64,000 nt of DNA from Pseudomonadales bacterium (GTDB lineage: Bacteria; Pseudomonadota; Gammaproteobacteria; Pseudomonadales; Ketobacteraceae): assembly GCA_002708905.1 (NCBI GenBank), contig PAPM01000029.1:62001-126000 (forward strand), given 5' to 3'. The notes under the pieces were generated by a model, which saw only the letters and a list, made by a program, of their open reading frames with translations, made no database searches and had not been told where the DNA came from. The translations under genes and the position numbers were made by a program. This document shows positions 26,852-35,600 of this stretch, piece after piece (position 1 is the first letter of the stretch; each line of letters opens with the position of its first letter).

Positions 26852-28669
26852 TTAACAAGTCAAGGTGGCTTGCAGCAGCGGCGCTTCCTCTACTACACAA
26901 ACTGGATTTTGCACCGTGCGATAAATTGAGAGGGGATCGGCCATGGTATTTTCATTAAGGTCGGCCACCGAGCAAATAAAGTTCCCCTTTTGCCACAGCG
27001 CTTCCGATTCCAGCATGGTACGAATGAAGCTCTGATCACGACGCTGCCGGGTCAGGTTCTCTCTGAAAAAATTCCGTAGCTGGGCCAGCAGCTTTTCTTC
27101 TTCAATCAAGCCGTCAGCCCCCATGGCACTGATCACGCTGAAGGTGGAATTGATCATCAGGTAATAGGCGAACAGTTTATTGGCTGTTTCACTTTCAAAA
27201 TGATTCTGGGTGGATTCACCCAGCGCAGCCAGATCCAGTTTGAACAACCGCATTCCCACTTCACTGAACCCGGTACCCTGGCAATCCCGGAAGTAACCAT
27301 GCACCGGTAGACCGTCGCGCAGACCCAATACAATGTTCTGTTGATGCGCCCCAAACAGAAGCCCATAGTCCGCCTGGGCCAGCAGCAACGGTTTGATAGC
27401 CACTTCCAGAAACGCACCGAACCAATGCTGTGCTGCCTCCGCCAAACCGATTCTCTGGTGGAACGCCACTTCCTGAACCAGGCTGGACAGCCGACTTACT
27501 TCTTGCATCGGATGGTCCTGGGTCAGGGTGGCCAACACGTTGTGTTGCAGATCCGCTTGCTCCCGGATCAGGTTTTCCCGAAACACCATCATGGTTTCCG
27601 GTAACGGTTCGCCACGTTCGTCCAACAAACACAAATAAGCTGGTTCCTGCATGATATCGAACTGGGTGAAACGTCGATTGAATTGCTGCCCGGTTTCCGT
27701 GGCCAGCACTTTACTGATTAAAGCCCCCCGCTCGGCCTCCTGGGGCTGCAGGTGGCGCACGGAATTGGTCAGGCGCACGCTCAGGGAAAACTTCAACATG
27801 TAAGGCGCGTTTTCAGCATAAATGGAACGCATGGAAGAGGTGGCATGCCAACGGCGGCCCTGGGGGGGCAGCGGGATAATACTCCGATCCGCCAATGCCT
27901 GCTGCAATGCCGGCAACGCCTGCAACCGGGTAAGCTGCCAGGGATGGGTCGGTATCAGCGTATAGCCTTCCGGCACATCATCCGGACCGTCCAGGTCCCA
28001 GTTCAATTGATCATCGGAATCGATTAGCTGCTGTACACGTTGCCGCAAACTGGTTCGGTCAGCGCTGTGATAATGCAGGCGGTCGTCGCGCACCAGCATC
28101 CAGGCCAGCGCAAAGCCGCTACCGCCTTCCGGACCGAACTGCACGGCTTCGGTCAACGTCATGGGCTGACGCACCTTGGGTGCCGGATGCACGGAGTGCC
28201 CGATCAACAGAGCCTGTTCCGCATCCTTGAACGACAGTTTGTGGCGAAACAGCTTTTCCACTTCCGTGTCACGCAAGGCCAGCAGCATTTCCAGATTGCG
28301 ATGGCTTTCGATAATCCGCTCCAGAAAGCGCGCCATCGCACCAATGGTGCCGTTGGTTTGCATGGCCGCGTTTTCCACCAGCATCTTGGCCAGACAGAGA
28401 AACTTCACTCGACGACAATGACCGTTATCCACAAATTCACAGCGCGCCGGCATGACAAAGCGATGACGTCCGCATTGTGACCAATATTCCACACCCACCC
28501 ACAGCGTCTGATGCCCCATGGGGATGCTCAACACCTGCTGAGGAAAACCACCGGCCTGCCATTCCTGGGGGCTGCTGCCGAGACGCCAGTCATCAAACTC
28601 TCGAAGGTAGGCGTTCAAAAAGCAGTTGGCAGACAGGTAATCCGCCGCATCTGAAATTGAAGTATCCAT
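26852..28669 (-). CDS. iucA: NIS siderophore synthetase, IucA position
   Basis: A 605-residue IucA/IucC-family enzyme, first gene of the operon. Motifs: GHSVHPAPKVRQPMT, LIPTHPWQLTRLQALPALQ (ATP site), the STSSMRSIYAENAPYMLKFSLSV-like substrate region (written here from short segments SSMRSIYA, YMLKFSLSVRLTNS), GLLFGAHQQNIVLGLRDGLP and YFRDCQGTGFSEVG. In aerobactin synthesis IucA adds the first N6-acetyl-N6-hydroxylysine to citrate. E. coli IucA is 574 residues. The start is GGATAAATAGCC-ATG. A Fur box lies about 55-75 bp upstream in the gap shared with the divergent MFS gene. Confidence 0.9.
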   Translation of the reverse strand: MDTSISDAADYLSANCFLNAYLREFDDWRLGSSPQEWQAGGFPQQVLSIPMGHQTLWVGVEYWSQCGRHRFVMPARCEFVDNGHCRRVKFLCLAKMLVENAAMQTNGTIGAMARFLERIIESHRNLEMLLALRDTEVEKLFRHKLSFKDAEQALLIGHSVHPAPKVRQPMTLTEAVQFGPEGGSGFALAWMLVRDDRLHYHSADRTSLRQRVQQLIDSDDQLNWDLDGPDDVPEGYTLIPTHPWQLTRLQALPALQQALADRSIIPLPPQGRRWHATSSMRSIYAENAPYMLKFSLSVRLTNSVRHLQPQEAERGALISKVLATETGQQFNRRFTQFDIMQEPAYLCLLDERGEPLPETMMVFRENLIREQADLQHNVLATLTQDHPMQEVSRLSSLVQEVAFHQRIGLAEAAQHWFGAFLEVAIKPLLLAQADYGLLFGAHQQNIVLGLRDGLPVHGYFRDCQGTGFSEVGMRLFKLDLAALGESTQNHFESETANKLFAYYLMINSTFSVISAMGADGLIEEEKLLAQLRNFFRENLTRQRRDQSFIRTMLESEALWQKGNFICSVADLNENTMADPLSIYRTVQNPVCVVEEAPLLQATLTC

Positions 28670-28724
28670 GGCTATTTATCCGTCGAGTTATATTATGGCA
28701 GTACAATATCGTGTATCATTCGCA

Positions 28725-28743
28725 AATGCAAACGATTATCATT
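28725..28743. promoter_or_regulatory. Fur box between iucA and the MFS exporter
   Basis: The 19-base site matches the consensus AATGATAATGATTATCATT at 16 positions. It sits between the divergent iucA and MFS genes, close to a CATAAT hexamer facing iucA, and overlaps the proposed ATG of the MFS gene. Iron-bound Fur should repress both directions. Confidence 0.8.
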
Positions 28744-29958
28744 AAAAGAAGATTAACCGGAAATATTCACCGCATCAGTTGGGCCGTCAGCCCCATGGGA
28801 CTGGGCCAGTCCGCCATGCTGGTGTTTTTGCCCTTACTGGTGGAACACACAGCGATGAGCTACAGCCAGTGGGCGCAGCTGTTTGCCCTCGGCATGGGGA
28901 GTTATGTGGTGGGCAGCGTCGTATGGCCACTGCTGCTGCCCAGATGGGGACATCGCTTGCCGATGCTGCTGGGTTTGGCGGGATACAGCGTCAGCATGCT
29001 GCTGTTTGCCTGGGTTCTGTGGTTGCAGTATCGAACCAGCCTGGACGTCGACCAGGCTTACCTGGGTTTTGCCTGCAGCCGATTATTGTATGGGGCCTTT
29101 GCGTCGGCGCTGTTGCCCGTCACGCAAAGCTGGAGCGCCGAGCTGTCATCTTCCGATCCTTCCTCAACCGAACGTCTGCAGGCATTCAGCCGCATCAGCC
29201 TGCAATTGGCGTTATCCAGGGCGCTGGGACCGGTACTGGCTGGCCTGCTGGGTTGGCTGCACTGGTTATGGCTGCCACTGGCGCTGGCGGCTTGGCCGCT
29301 GATACTGATCAGCCTTCTGCAATCGATACCCGAACCCAAGGTAGCCACCAGCACGCCACCGCCGTTGCGCAACATGATTCCGCCACTGTGGCTTGGCTCC
29401 ATCGCATTATTCACCACGGCCTTTGCCAGCAGCCTTCAGTTTCAACTGAGCCCCGCCCTGACATTCATCACCCGGCAAACGGCGGAAACAGTGAGTCTGA
29501 TACTGGCTGGGCTGATGGTGGTGGCTGCCCTGCTCGGGGTGGTCGCGCACCACCTGCAAATGCGCATTCCGCCCACCAATCCTTTGACACGCATCCTCTG
29601 GATCGCCTTGCTACTGCTGGTCTGTGCCCTGGGTCTGCTGATGAGTGAGTGGCTATGGCAATTTATCGCCATGACCTTGCTGATGAGCATCGGACTGGCC
29701 TGGCTTACCCCCCTTTACAGCACACAGCTGTCCCTACATCAGTCCCTACATCAGTCCCTGCGCCAGTCCCGGCAACCGGGTCACCAACACATGGTGGCCG
29801 CCCAACTCAGCCTGTCCCACATTAGCGGGCACCTGGTCGGTCTGACCATGACCGCCCTGGCGCTGGGTCAGTCACTGCACTGTGCCTACATCTGGCTGGC
29901 AACACTGGCGGTCCTGATCGCGGTGGCCAGCCTGTCAAAATCCGTCTCAGACACCTAA
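28726..29958 (+). CDS. MFS transporter, probable siderophore exporter
   Basis: A 410-residue major facilitator protein with about 12 transmembrane helices (for example LGQSAMLVFLPLLVEH, the loop 2-3 region WPLLLPRWGHRLPML, and the symmetric second half). The frame is open back to 28477, but that part overlaps iucA. The first plausible start is the ATG at 28726, inside the Fur box and without a clear ribosome-binding site, so translation may be leaderless, or begin at the ATG at 28795. Divergent MFS genes beside NIS siderophore operons (ShiF- or AlcS-like) usually export the product, and that is my inference. A 12-bp tandem repeat codes for a His/Gln/Ser/Leu loop near residue 340. Confidence 0.82.
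   Translation: MQTIIIKRRLTGNIHRISWAVSPMGLGQSAMLVFLPLLVEHTAMSYSQWAQLFALGMGSYVVGSVVWPLLLPRWGHRLPMLLGLAGYSVSMLLFAWVLWLQYRTSLDVDQAYLGFACSRLLYGAFASALLPVTQSWSAELSSSDPSSTERLQAFSRISLQLALSRALGPVLAGLLGWLHWLWLPLALAAWPLILISLLQSIPEPKVATSTPPPLRNMIPPLWLGSIALFTTAFASSLQFQLSPALTFITRQTAETVSLILAGLMVVAALLGVVAHHLQMRIPPTNPLTRILWIALLLLVCALGLLMSEWLWQFIAMTLLMSIGLAWLTPLYSTQLSLHQSLHQSLRQSRQPGHQHMVAAQLSLSHISGHLVGLTMTALALGQSLHCAYIWLATLAVLIAVASLSKSVSDT
29731..29766 (+). repeat. Three-copy 12-bp tandem repeat inside the MFS gene
   Basis: TCCCTACATCAG occurs twice exactly, and a third diverged copy TCCCTGCGCCAG follows. It encodes SLHQ-SLHQ-SLRQ in a hydrophilic loop between late transmembrane helices. The 12-bp unit keeps frame, so copy-number change would alter loop length without disrupting the protein. 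Confidence 0.85.
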
Positions 29959-30018
29959 AATCCTATTCAGCACTTATTCAACAAGAAAAGATTCAAAGCT
30001 GAAGAACAAGGATTTTGC

Positions 30019-31845
30019 ATGAGACCATCCGTCATTGCGCTGGGGTTCATCCTTTGCATTTTTATAGGAACCTGTATAGGAACCGGCATCGGCCTGCTGG
30101 CTGCGGATCGGTTTCAACTCACCGCCCGGGGAGTGCAATACCGTCCGGTACAAACCTTTGCCGACGGCAGTGTTTACGCAGGCCCCCTCAACGAGGAAGG
30201 ACTGGCGGAAGGCAGGGGCACCATGGACTGGTCCAACGGCGATCATTACGAAGGCGAGTTCAAACAGGGCATGATGCATGGCCGGGGCCTGTTTACCAGT
30301 ACCAACGGTTATCGCTATGAAGGCCAATTCCACAATGGGTTGAGCGAGGGTCGCGGAGAAATTCACTATACCGATGGCTTGGTCTATGTTGGCGACGTTG
30401 ACCAGGGTTATTGGGATGGAAAAGGCACCCTGACCTATCCGGATGGACGCCGCTATGAAGGTGACTTCAAACTGAATCAATTTGAAGGCTCAGGCCGCTG
30501 GTATGAACAAGACCAATTGAGCTATGTGGGGGAGTTCAAGTCCGGCCAGTATCACGGCCGCGGGGTTGCGTACTATCAGGATGGCAGTCGCTACACCGGC
30601 CAATTCATCAAAGGCCAATACCATGGTACCGGCAGTTACGAGACCGCAGCCGGGGATCTCTATGACGGTGAATTTGTTAATAACACGTTTACCGGCAAAG
30701 GCGTGATTGCGTTTGCCGACGGACGCCGCCAGGTGGGTGAATTCGAAAACTGGACAGCCCACGGTGATGGAGTGGAAACCGACGCAGACGGTAACCAGTA
30801 TATCGGCCGCTTTGACGACGGAATGCTGAATGCTGAGGGTGAATACATCGGTGCTGACGGTGAACGCTACAAAGGCGGTTTCAGCTACAACCGTTTTAAC
30901 GGTGAAGGGGAACACTGGTCGCCGGAAGGGGACTATTACAAAGGGCAATTTCGCTATGGCAGTAAGCATGGGAAAGGCCGTTGGGTTGCCGCTGATGGCG
31001 AGGAGTACACCGGCACCTGGCGGCAGGGAAAACTGGTCTCCGCCGCAGGCAGTATCAGCGTTCATTCCCCAGAAGAGATTGCTGAGCACGCACTCTATCA
31101 ACAATTACCGCTGTTGGAACAAACCCTGGCCAAGGTAAAACCGGGCAATGAAAATCAGGTTGAACTGTTTACCCTGGCGCTGGGGTCCTATGGTTCCGAG
31201 GAAGTATTCAATCGCGAGATCAATTATATCCAACAGGATTTCCAGCAACGCTTCGGCAACCAGGATCATTCCATTTTTCTCAGTAACAGTCGACGCGCTT
31301 TGGAGCAACGACCGCTGGCCACCCTCACCAGCCTGAAAAAAAGTCTGGCCACCTTAGCGGAAAAAATGAACCCGGATGAAGATATTCTCTTTCTCTACAT
31401 CACCAGCCACGGCTCTGCTGACCAGACCATCTCCATCGAGCATCCCGGCCTGTCACTGTCGGATCTCAAGGCCACACAACTGCGAACGATGCTGGATGAA
31501 GCCCACATCAAATGGCGCGTAATCGTATTATCGGCCTGCTATTCCGGCGGCTTTATTGATTCACTGAAAAATGACAACACCCTGATTATCACGGCCGCCT
31601 CCGCCGACAGAACCTCCTTTGGCTGTGCCGACAACCGGGACTTCACCTACTTTGGCCAGGCTTATTTCAAGGAAGCTTTGCCCAAAGCAGACAGTTTCAT
31701 GAGCGCGTTTAATCAAGCGGACGCTCTCATCAGGAAATGGGAAGCCGAAGAAGACAAACAACATTCCAATCCGCAAATGGTGCATGGAGACGCTATTGTG
31801 GAACAGCTGAAAAAATGGCGAACGCAAACCAATCCAGCGCACTGA
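30019..31845 (+). CDS. MORN-repeat protein fused to a C13-family (legumain-like) cysteine peptidase
   Basis: The 608-residue protein has an N-terminal transmembrane or uncleaved signal segment (residues 6-27). About thirteen 23-residue MORN repeats follow (residues 47-345; units such as DGxxYEGxFKxGxxHGxG). A C-terminal caspase-fold domain resembles peptidase family C13: His464 in ITSHGSAD and Cys507 in LSACYSGGF form the catalytic pair. MORN repeats bind membranes or act as length rulers, and C13 enzymes cleave after Asn/Asp or act as transamidases. The topology suggests an inner-membrane protein with periplasmic domains. It is monocistronic, 60 bp after the MFS gene, with AAGGA before the ATG. 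The role is unknown. Confidence 0.85.
   Translation: MRPSVIALGFILCIFIGTCIGTGIGLLAADRFQLTARGVQYRPVQTFADGSVYAGPLNEEGLAEGRGTMDWSNGDHYEGEFKQGMMHGRGLFTSTNGYRYEGQFHNGLSEGRGEIHYTDGLVYVGDVDQGYWDGKGTLTYPDGRRYEGDFKLNQFEGSGRWYEQDQLSYVGEFKSGQYHGRGVAYYQDGSRYTGQFIKGQYHGTGSYETAAGDLYDGEFVNNTFTGKGVIAFADGRRQVGEFENWTAHGDGVETDADGNQYIGRFDDGMLNAEGEYIGADGERYKGGFSYNRFNGEGEHWSPEGDYYKGQFRYGSKHGKGRWVAADGEEYTGTWRQGKLVSAAGSISVHSPEEIAEHALYQQLPLLEQTLAKVKPGNENQVELFTLALGSYGSEEVFNREINYIQQDFQQRFGNQDHSIFLSNSRRALEQRPLATLTSLKKSLATLAEKMNPDEDILFLYITSHGSADQTISIEHPGLSLSDLKATQLRTMLDEAHIKWRVIVLSACYSGGFIDSLKNDNTLIITAASADRTSFGCADNRDFTYFGQAYFKEALPKADSFMSAFNQADALIRKWEAEEDKQHSNPQMVHGDAIVEQLKKWRTQTNPAH
30157..31054 (+). repeat. MORN repeat tract (about 13 units of 69 bp)
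   Basis: In-frame degenerate 69-bp units encode the 23-residue MORN motif in the gene 30019-31845. DNA copies are diverged and only the Gly/Tyr/Glu pattern is kept, so this is a protein repeat and not a recent DNA expansion. Confidence 0.85.
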
Positions 31846-31849
31846 ACGT

Positions 31850-32167
31850 TCACTGCCCAATCAGAATCAGTTTGCCGGTTTTGGCATCGCGATACACGGT
31901 GCCAACACTCTCCATTCCCTGATCAGAACCACCCTGCCCCTGCAATGAATCCGGCAACTCCACCAACTCTTTGCCGGTACGCACTTCCACCGGTTCGAGG
32001 TTAAAGTGCTGGCGCAACTCTTTACTCTGGGCAATCAGCGCAATCAGCAATCCCAACGCAAACACCAGCATCACGTCCATGATGTTGGCAAAGCCGGACA
32101 GCGGGTCCGTATCTTCCTGATGAAAACGCCGACCCTGCAATAAGCGTCGAGAGTTCACTTCAGCCAT
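31850..32167 (-). CDS. DUF2149 protein, ExbD/MotB-like partner
   Basis: A 105-residue single-span membrane protein. After a basic cytoplasmic N-terminus comes a helix (about residues 26-46, GFANIMDVMLVFALGLLIAL) with an aspartate (Asp31) inside the membrane. This arrangement matches ExbD, TolR and MotB, where the acid takes part in proton flow. The rest (about 55 residues) would be periplasmic. The family DUF2149 is regularly encoded with CobN-like and ExbB-like genes. The frame extends upstream to 32236, but the ATG at 32167 overlaps the end of the ExbB-like gene by 8 bases and gives the family length. Confidence 0.85.
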   Translation of the reverse strand: MAEVNSRRLLQGRRFHQEDTDPLSGFANIMDVMLVFALGLLIALIAQSKELRQHFNLEPVEVRTGKELVELPDSLQGQGGSDQGMESVGTVYRDAKTGKLILIGQ

Positions 32168-32609
32168 GCACACCACCCTGTTCAATCTGCTGCAGACAGG
32201 CTTCATACCAGCGACGACGCACCCGCCCCAGACCATAGCCCACCAACCCGATCAACAAACCCAGCACGGTGGTATCAAAGGCGACGGTCATGGCGGTTGC
32301 CAATAGGTCGATATCGCCGCTGCCCAATGCAGACAACCCCGGGCCTAGCGGAATCAAGGTACCCATCAAGCCCAGAATGGGACCACTACGGGCCAACAGA
32401 TCAACCCGTTCCAGACGCCGCAGGGCATAGTGCTCAAAGAAACCAGCGCCGTGGGACTGCATCCTGGACAGGGCACCCAGGCGTTCGCCGAGGGCGGAGC
32501 CGCATTCCCACAACACCACCAGTAGACAAATAGCCAGCCCCACCAACACCGGATACAACAACCAGCCCACCAGGTTATGCAAAATGCCCAATGCCATACC
32601 ATGAATCAT
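32160..32609 (-). CDS. MotA/TolQ/ExbB family proton channel protein
   Basis: The 149-residue protein has the ExbB layout: one helix near residues 12-35, a cytoplasmic stretch (LGERLGALSRMQSHG), then two closely spaced helices, GPILGLMGTLIPLGPGLSAL and AMTVAFDTTVLGLLIGLVGYGL. The GLMGTLIPLGPGLSAL and AFDTTVLGLLIG motifs are diagnostic of MotA/TolQ/ExbB. It probably forms a proton-driven stator with the DUF2149 protein. It lies 13 bp after the cobN-like gene and overlaps the DUF2149 gene, so all three are one operon. Confidence 0.9.
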   Translation of the reverse strand: MIHGMALGILHNLVGWLLYPVLVGLAICLLVVLWECGSALGERLGALSRMQSHGAGFFEHYALRRLERVDLLARSGPILGLMGTLIPLGPGLSALGSGDIDLLATAMTVAFDTTVLGLLIGLVGYGLGRVRRRWYEACLQQIEQGGVHG

Positions 32610-32622
32610 GATCTTTCCTCAC

Positions 32623-35600
32623 TTATCCGAAATGAGTTGCAGTAGGTTGGGCTCGCCAACTGCGACGAAAGCCCAATGCCATCACCAATATCATGAACAG
32701 CGCCAACGCGATCAACACCAGCTGCATGGTGGAGTTCGCCTGAGCATCCTGTTCAGCGGTTTCGGCATTGGCCGCCTGATCTAGCGGTTGCTCCGTCTCG
32801 ACTTCAATCTCGGTAACACGATGGATCTCCGCGTCATCCTGCTGTTCCATTCGTGCCGCGTCCACTACCGATTTAAAATCCTGCCATTGCTGCGGCTGCA
32901 GAAAATCCTCCAACCAGGTCAGCATGGGATGCTCCGGATCGGTGTGGCCACTGCCGGGCAGACCGTTCTCAGCCACCAGGCGGGCGAAGTTCTGCGCCAG
33001 TTGTTCAACTGTCGCTGTATCCGCCTGCCAAAAGCCTTTCTGCACCGCCACCAGCATGATGGCCAACATGTTGGCTTTCACATGGACGTTATGGCCCTGC
33101 TCCAAAAACTCAGCCAACCCCAACTGGTAACGATCATCCATATAGACTTCTTTTACTTCCTGCCAGGCCCAATCCCCCACCAGGGTTGGATTGGTAACCT
33201 GCCAGCCCCACAGGTATTCCAGGAACTCATTACCCATGGTTCTGGCTCCGGCATAATCGTGTTCCATTAATCCGGTCAACCATTGCGGGTTGAGAAAGCG
33301 CCCCCGCAGTTCCTGCCTTAAGGCCACGCCCAAAGGTTGGGTCACAATCCTTTCCGGGTCGGCATGGTTGATTACAAAATTATTGGGTGCTTTTCCGGTA
33401 ATGGTTTCCACCGCCAGACTCAGTCCACCCAAATAATCAAAGGCATCGTTGTTATCAATCAAGCCGTACAGATTACTGGAGCGGCCGAAGTAGGTATTCT
33501 CCACATCCCCCAACAGGTGACGGAAAGCGCCCTGTGCGGCGGTACCAAAATGCTGTTGATTAAAGCCGTGACCCAGGCGCCGTAGATACACATCCGCCAG
33601 TTCCTTGCGTTGTTGCCAGGCACCGGAACGCTCCACCAAACGGTTGATACCGGCGCCGTAACTACCGGGCGCATCGCCAAACACCCGCAGAGTGGATAAC
33701 AGAGCGGCCTGGTCCGGCGTGTGGCCCTGGGCCAGCAATTCACGGCTGTCTTTCACCCAGTGGGCCGCCACCTGATTTTGTTGCAGTGACTCGTTGCCCC
33801 GCTGTTGTAACTTACCCAAGGGTGCCAACGCCGACTGCAGGGTTTGAGTCAGGGCCGGATGCTCCTGCACGATACGCTGGGCGGACGCGTCCAATGCCAT
33901 CAGCACCGCCTGATCCAGCAACATCATCTGACGGCTATAAAGATCCCGGAACAAGCCGGAAGTGGTGAACACCATATCCCGCCGTACGCGATCATCGCTG
34001 AGCATCTGATGCTTGAGGCCCTTCACCAGACCGCGGCTGTTCCACACCGGTTCCAGTCCCAACATATCGAGGGCAAACGCAATCATCACCCCTTCATCCC
34101 GTACCACATCGGAAGCCCACAGTACCTGCGCCTCACGTTTGTCCGGTTGCTGAGAATTATTGGCCCGGGCGTCCCGCGCCATATCACGCCCCAATTGCCA
34201 GGCCACCGGACTGGGAATCAGACTGTTGTCCAAGGCATAAAAATTACGGCCGGTGGGCAGGCTCTCCGGACTGCGTATAGGGTCGTTGCCCTTACCGGGC
34301 GCAACATAGCGTCCGTTCAAGCCATTCAACAGCGCGTTCATTTCATGGGCAGGGGACTGCTGCAACAAGGTTTGCCAGCGTTGTTTCTCCGCATCATTTT
34401 CCGGGGCCATGGAGGTCAGCATCATCTCCACTGCAGGTGCTTTCCAGTCGCGACCAAAAACATGCAGACCCAGGGGCATAAAGCGCTCCTGCAAATCCGT
34501 CAGATAATGCCCCACTTCATGCACCAGCATGTCATCGTCCACTTCTTCGAAGCGGATGCCCATCACCGACAATTCCGCCGACATGGCTTCGGCCAATTCC
34601 TCTTTCAGTTCCAACTCATCCACTTTCTCCCGGATCTGCTGTACCAGGCGCCGGGTAAGGGCCTCATTGTTGCTGCCGTGGTGCGCTTCAAAACTTTCAA
34701 TCAGCTGGCGCAACTGTAACAGCTCATCGTAGAGCGGTGTGCTCTGCAATGGCGGGGTCAGGTGATCCACCATCACTGCGAGTCCACGCCGTTTGGCCTG
34801 AATGCCCTCCCCCACACCGTCCACGATATAGGGATAAACACCCGGAATATCGGCGGCAATCAAGCGGGAGTAATCGTCGGTGGTGAGCCCCACTGAACGC
34901 CTGGGCAGGAACTCATAGGTGGAATGACGCCCCACATGGACAATGACATCCGCTTTGAATACGTCCCGCAGGTAATGGTAATAGGCCAGGTATTGGTGGG
35001 GCGGCGGAAACGCCAGATTGGCGTGCAGTAACTCCTCATTGATCTCCCAACCCCGGGGCGGCTGTGGGCTGATGAATACGTTGCCATACTGCAACCCGGG
35101 GATCAGGATCTCGTTGTCGTACACCATGACTTTGCCGGGAATATCACCCCAACCACCCAGACCTTCAATACCGGTTTTCTGCAACGCCCGCATAATTTTA
35201 TCCGCCTGTTGCCAGCAGGTGGCTTTGCTGCTCTTGGCATCACCGATTGCGGAATCAATATTACTTTGATAACACGTCTGCAACTGCCCCAGCAGATCCA
35301 GCGCCCGTTCACGCCCCTTGTGGTCCACTCCTTCCAGCAGATGCAGCATTTCCTCCATGGTGTGATCCAGTTTAGCCTGGGCCAGCTGTGGTTGATCTGC
35401 TGCCAGGGCGGCGCGCAGTTGCTCATGCAGCAAGCCAAACGGTCCGTGCACCATTTCCTTTTTTATTGCCATGGGAAGGTCATCAAAATACGCCTGATAC
35501 TGTTGCGGTGACATGCGGATGATCTCGGGGCTCATTTTTCTCAACGCCGCAGCATCATTGGGAAGATTCACCCCCCGTTCCTGCATGGCATCCAACAACG

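Noticed and set aside
28477-28725. N-terminal extension of the MFS exporter
   Set aside because: Overlaps iucA, runs through the Fur-box gap and adds a hydrophilic stretch unlike the family; the frame is open only by chance.
30157-31054. CRISPR-like repeat array
   Set aside because: The regular 69-bp period is in-frame, diverged MORN coding sequence, with no constant repeat or spacers.
33844-34719. 291-codon antisense frame over the CobN-like gene
   Set aside because: Shadow of a GC-rich coding strand; no recognisable domain or start signal.
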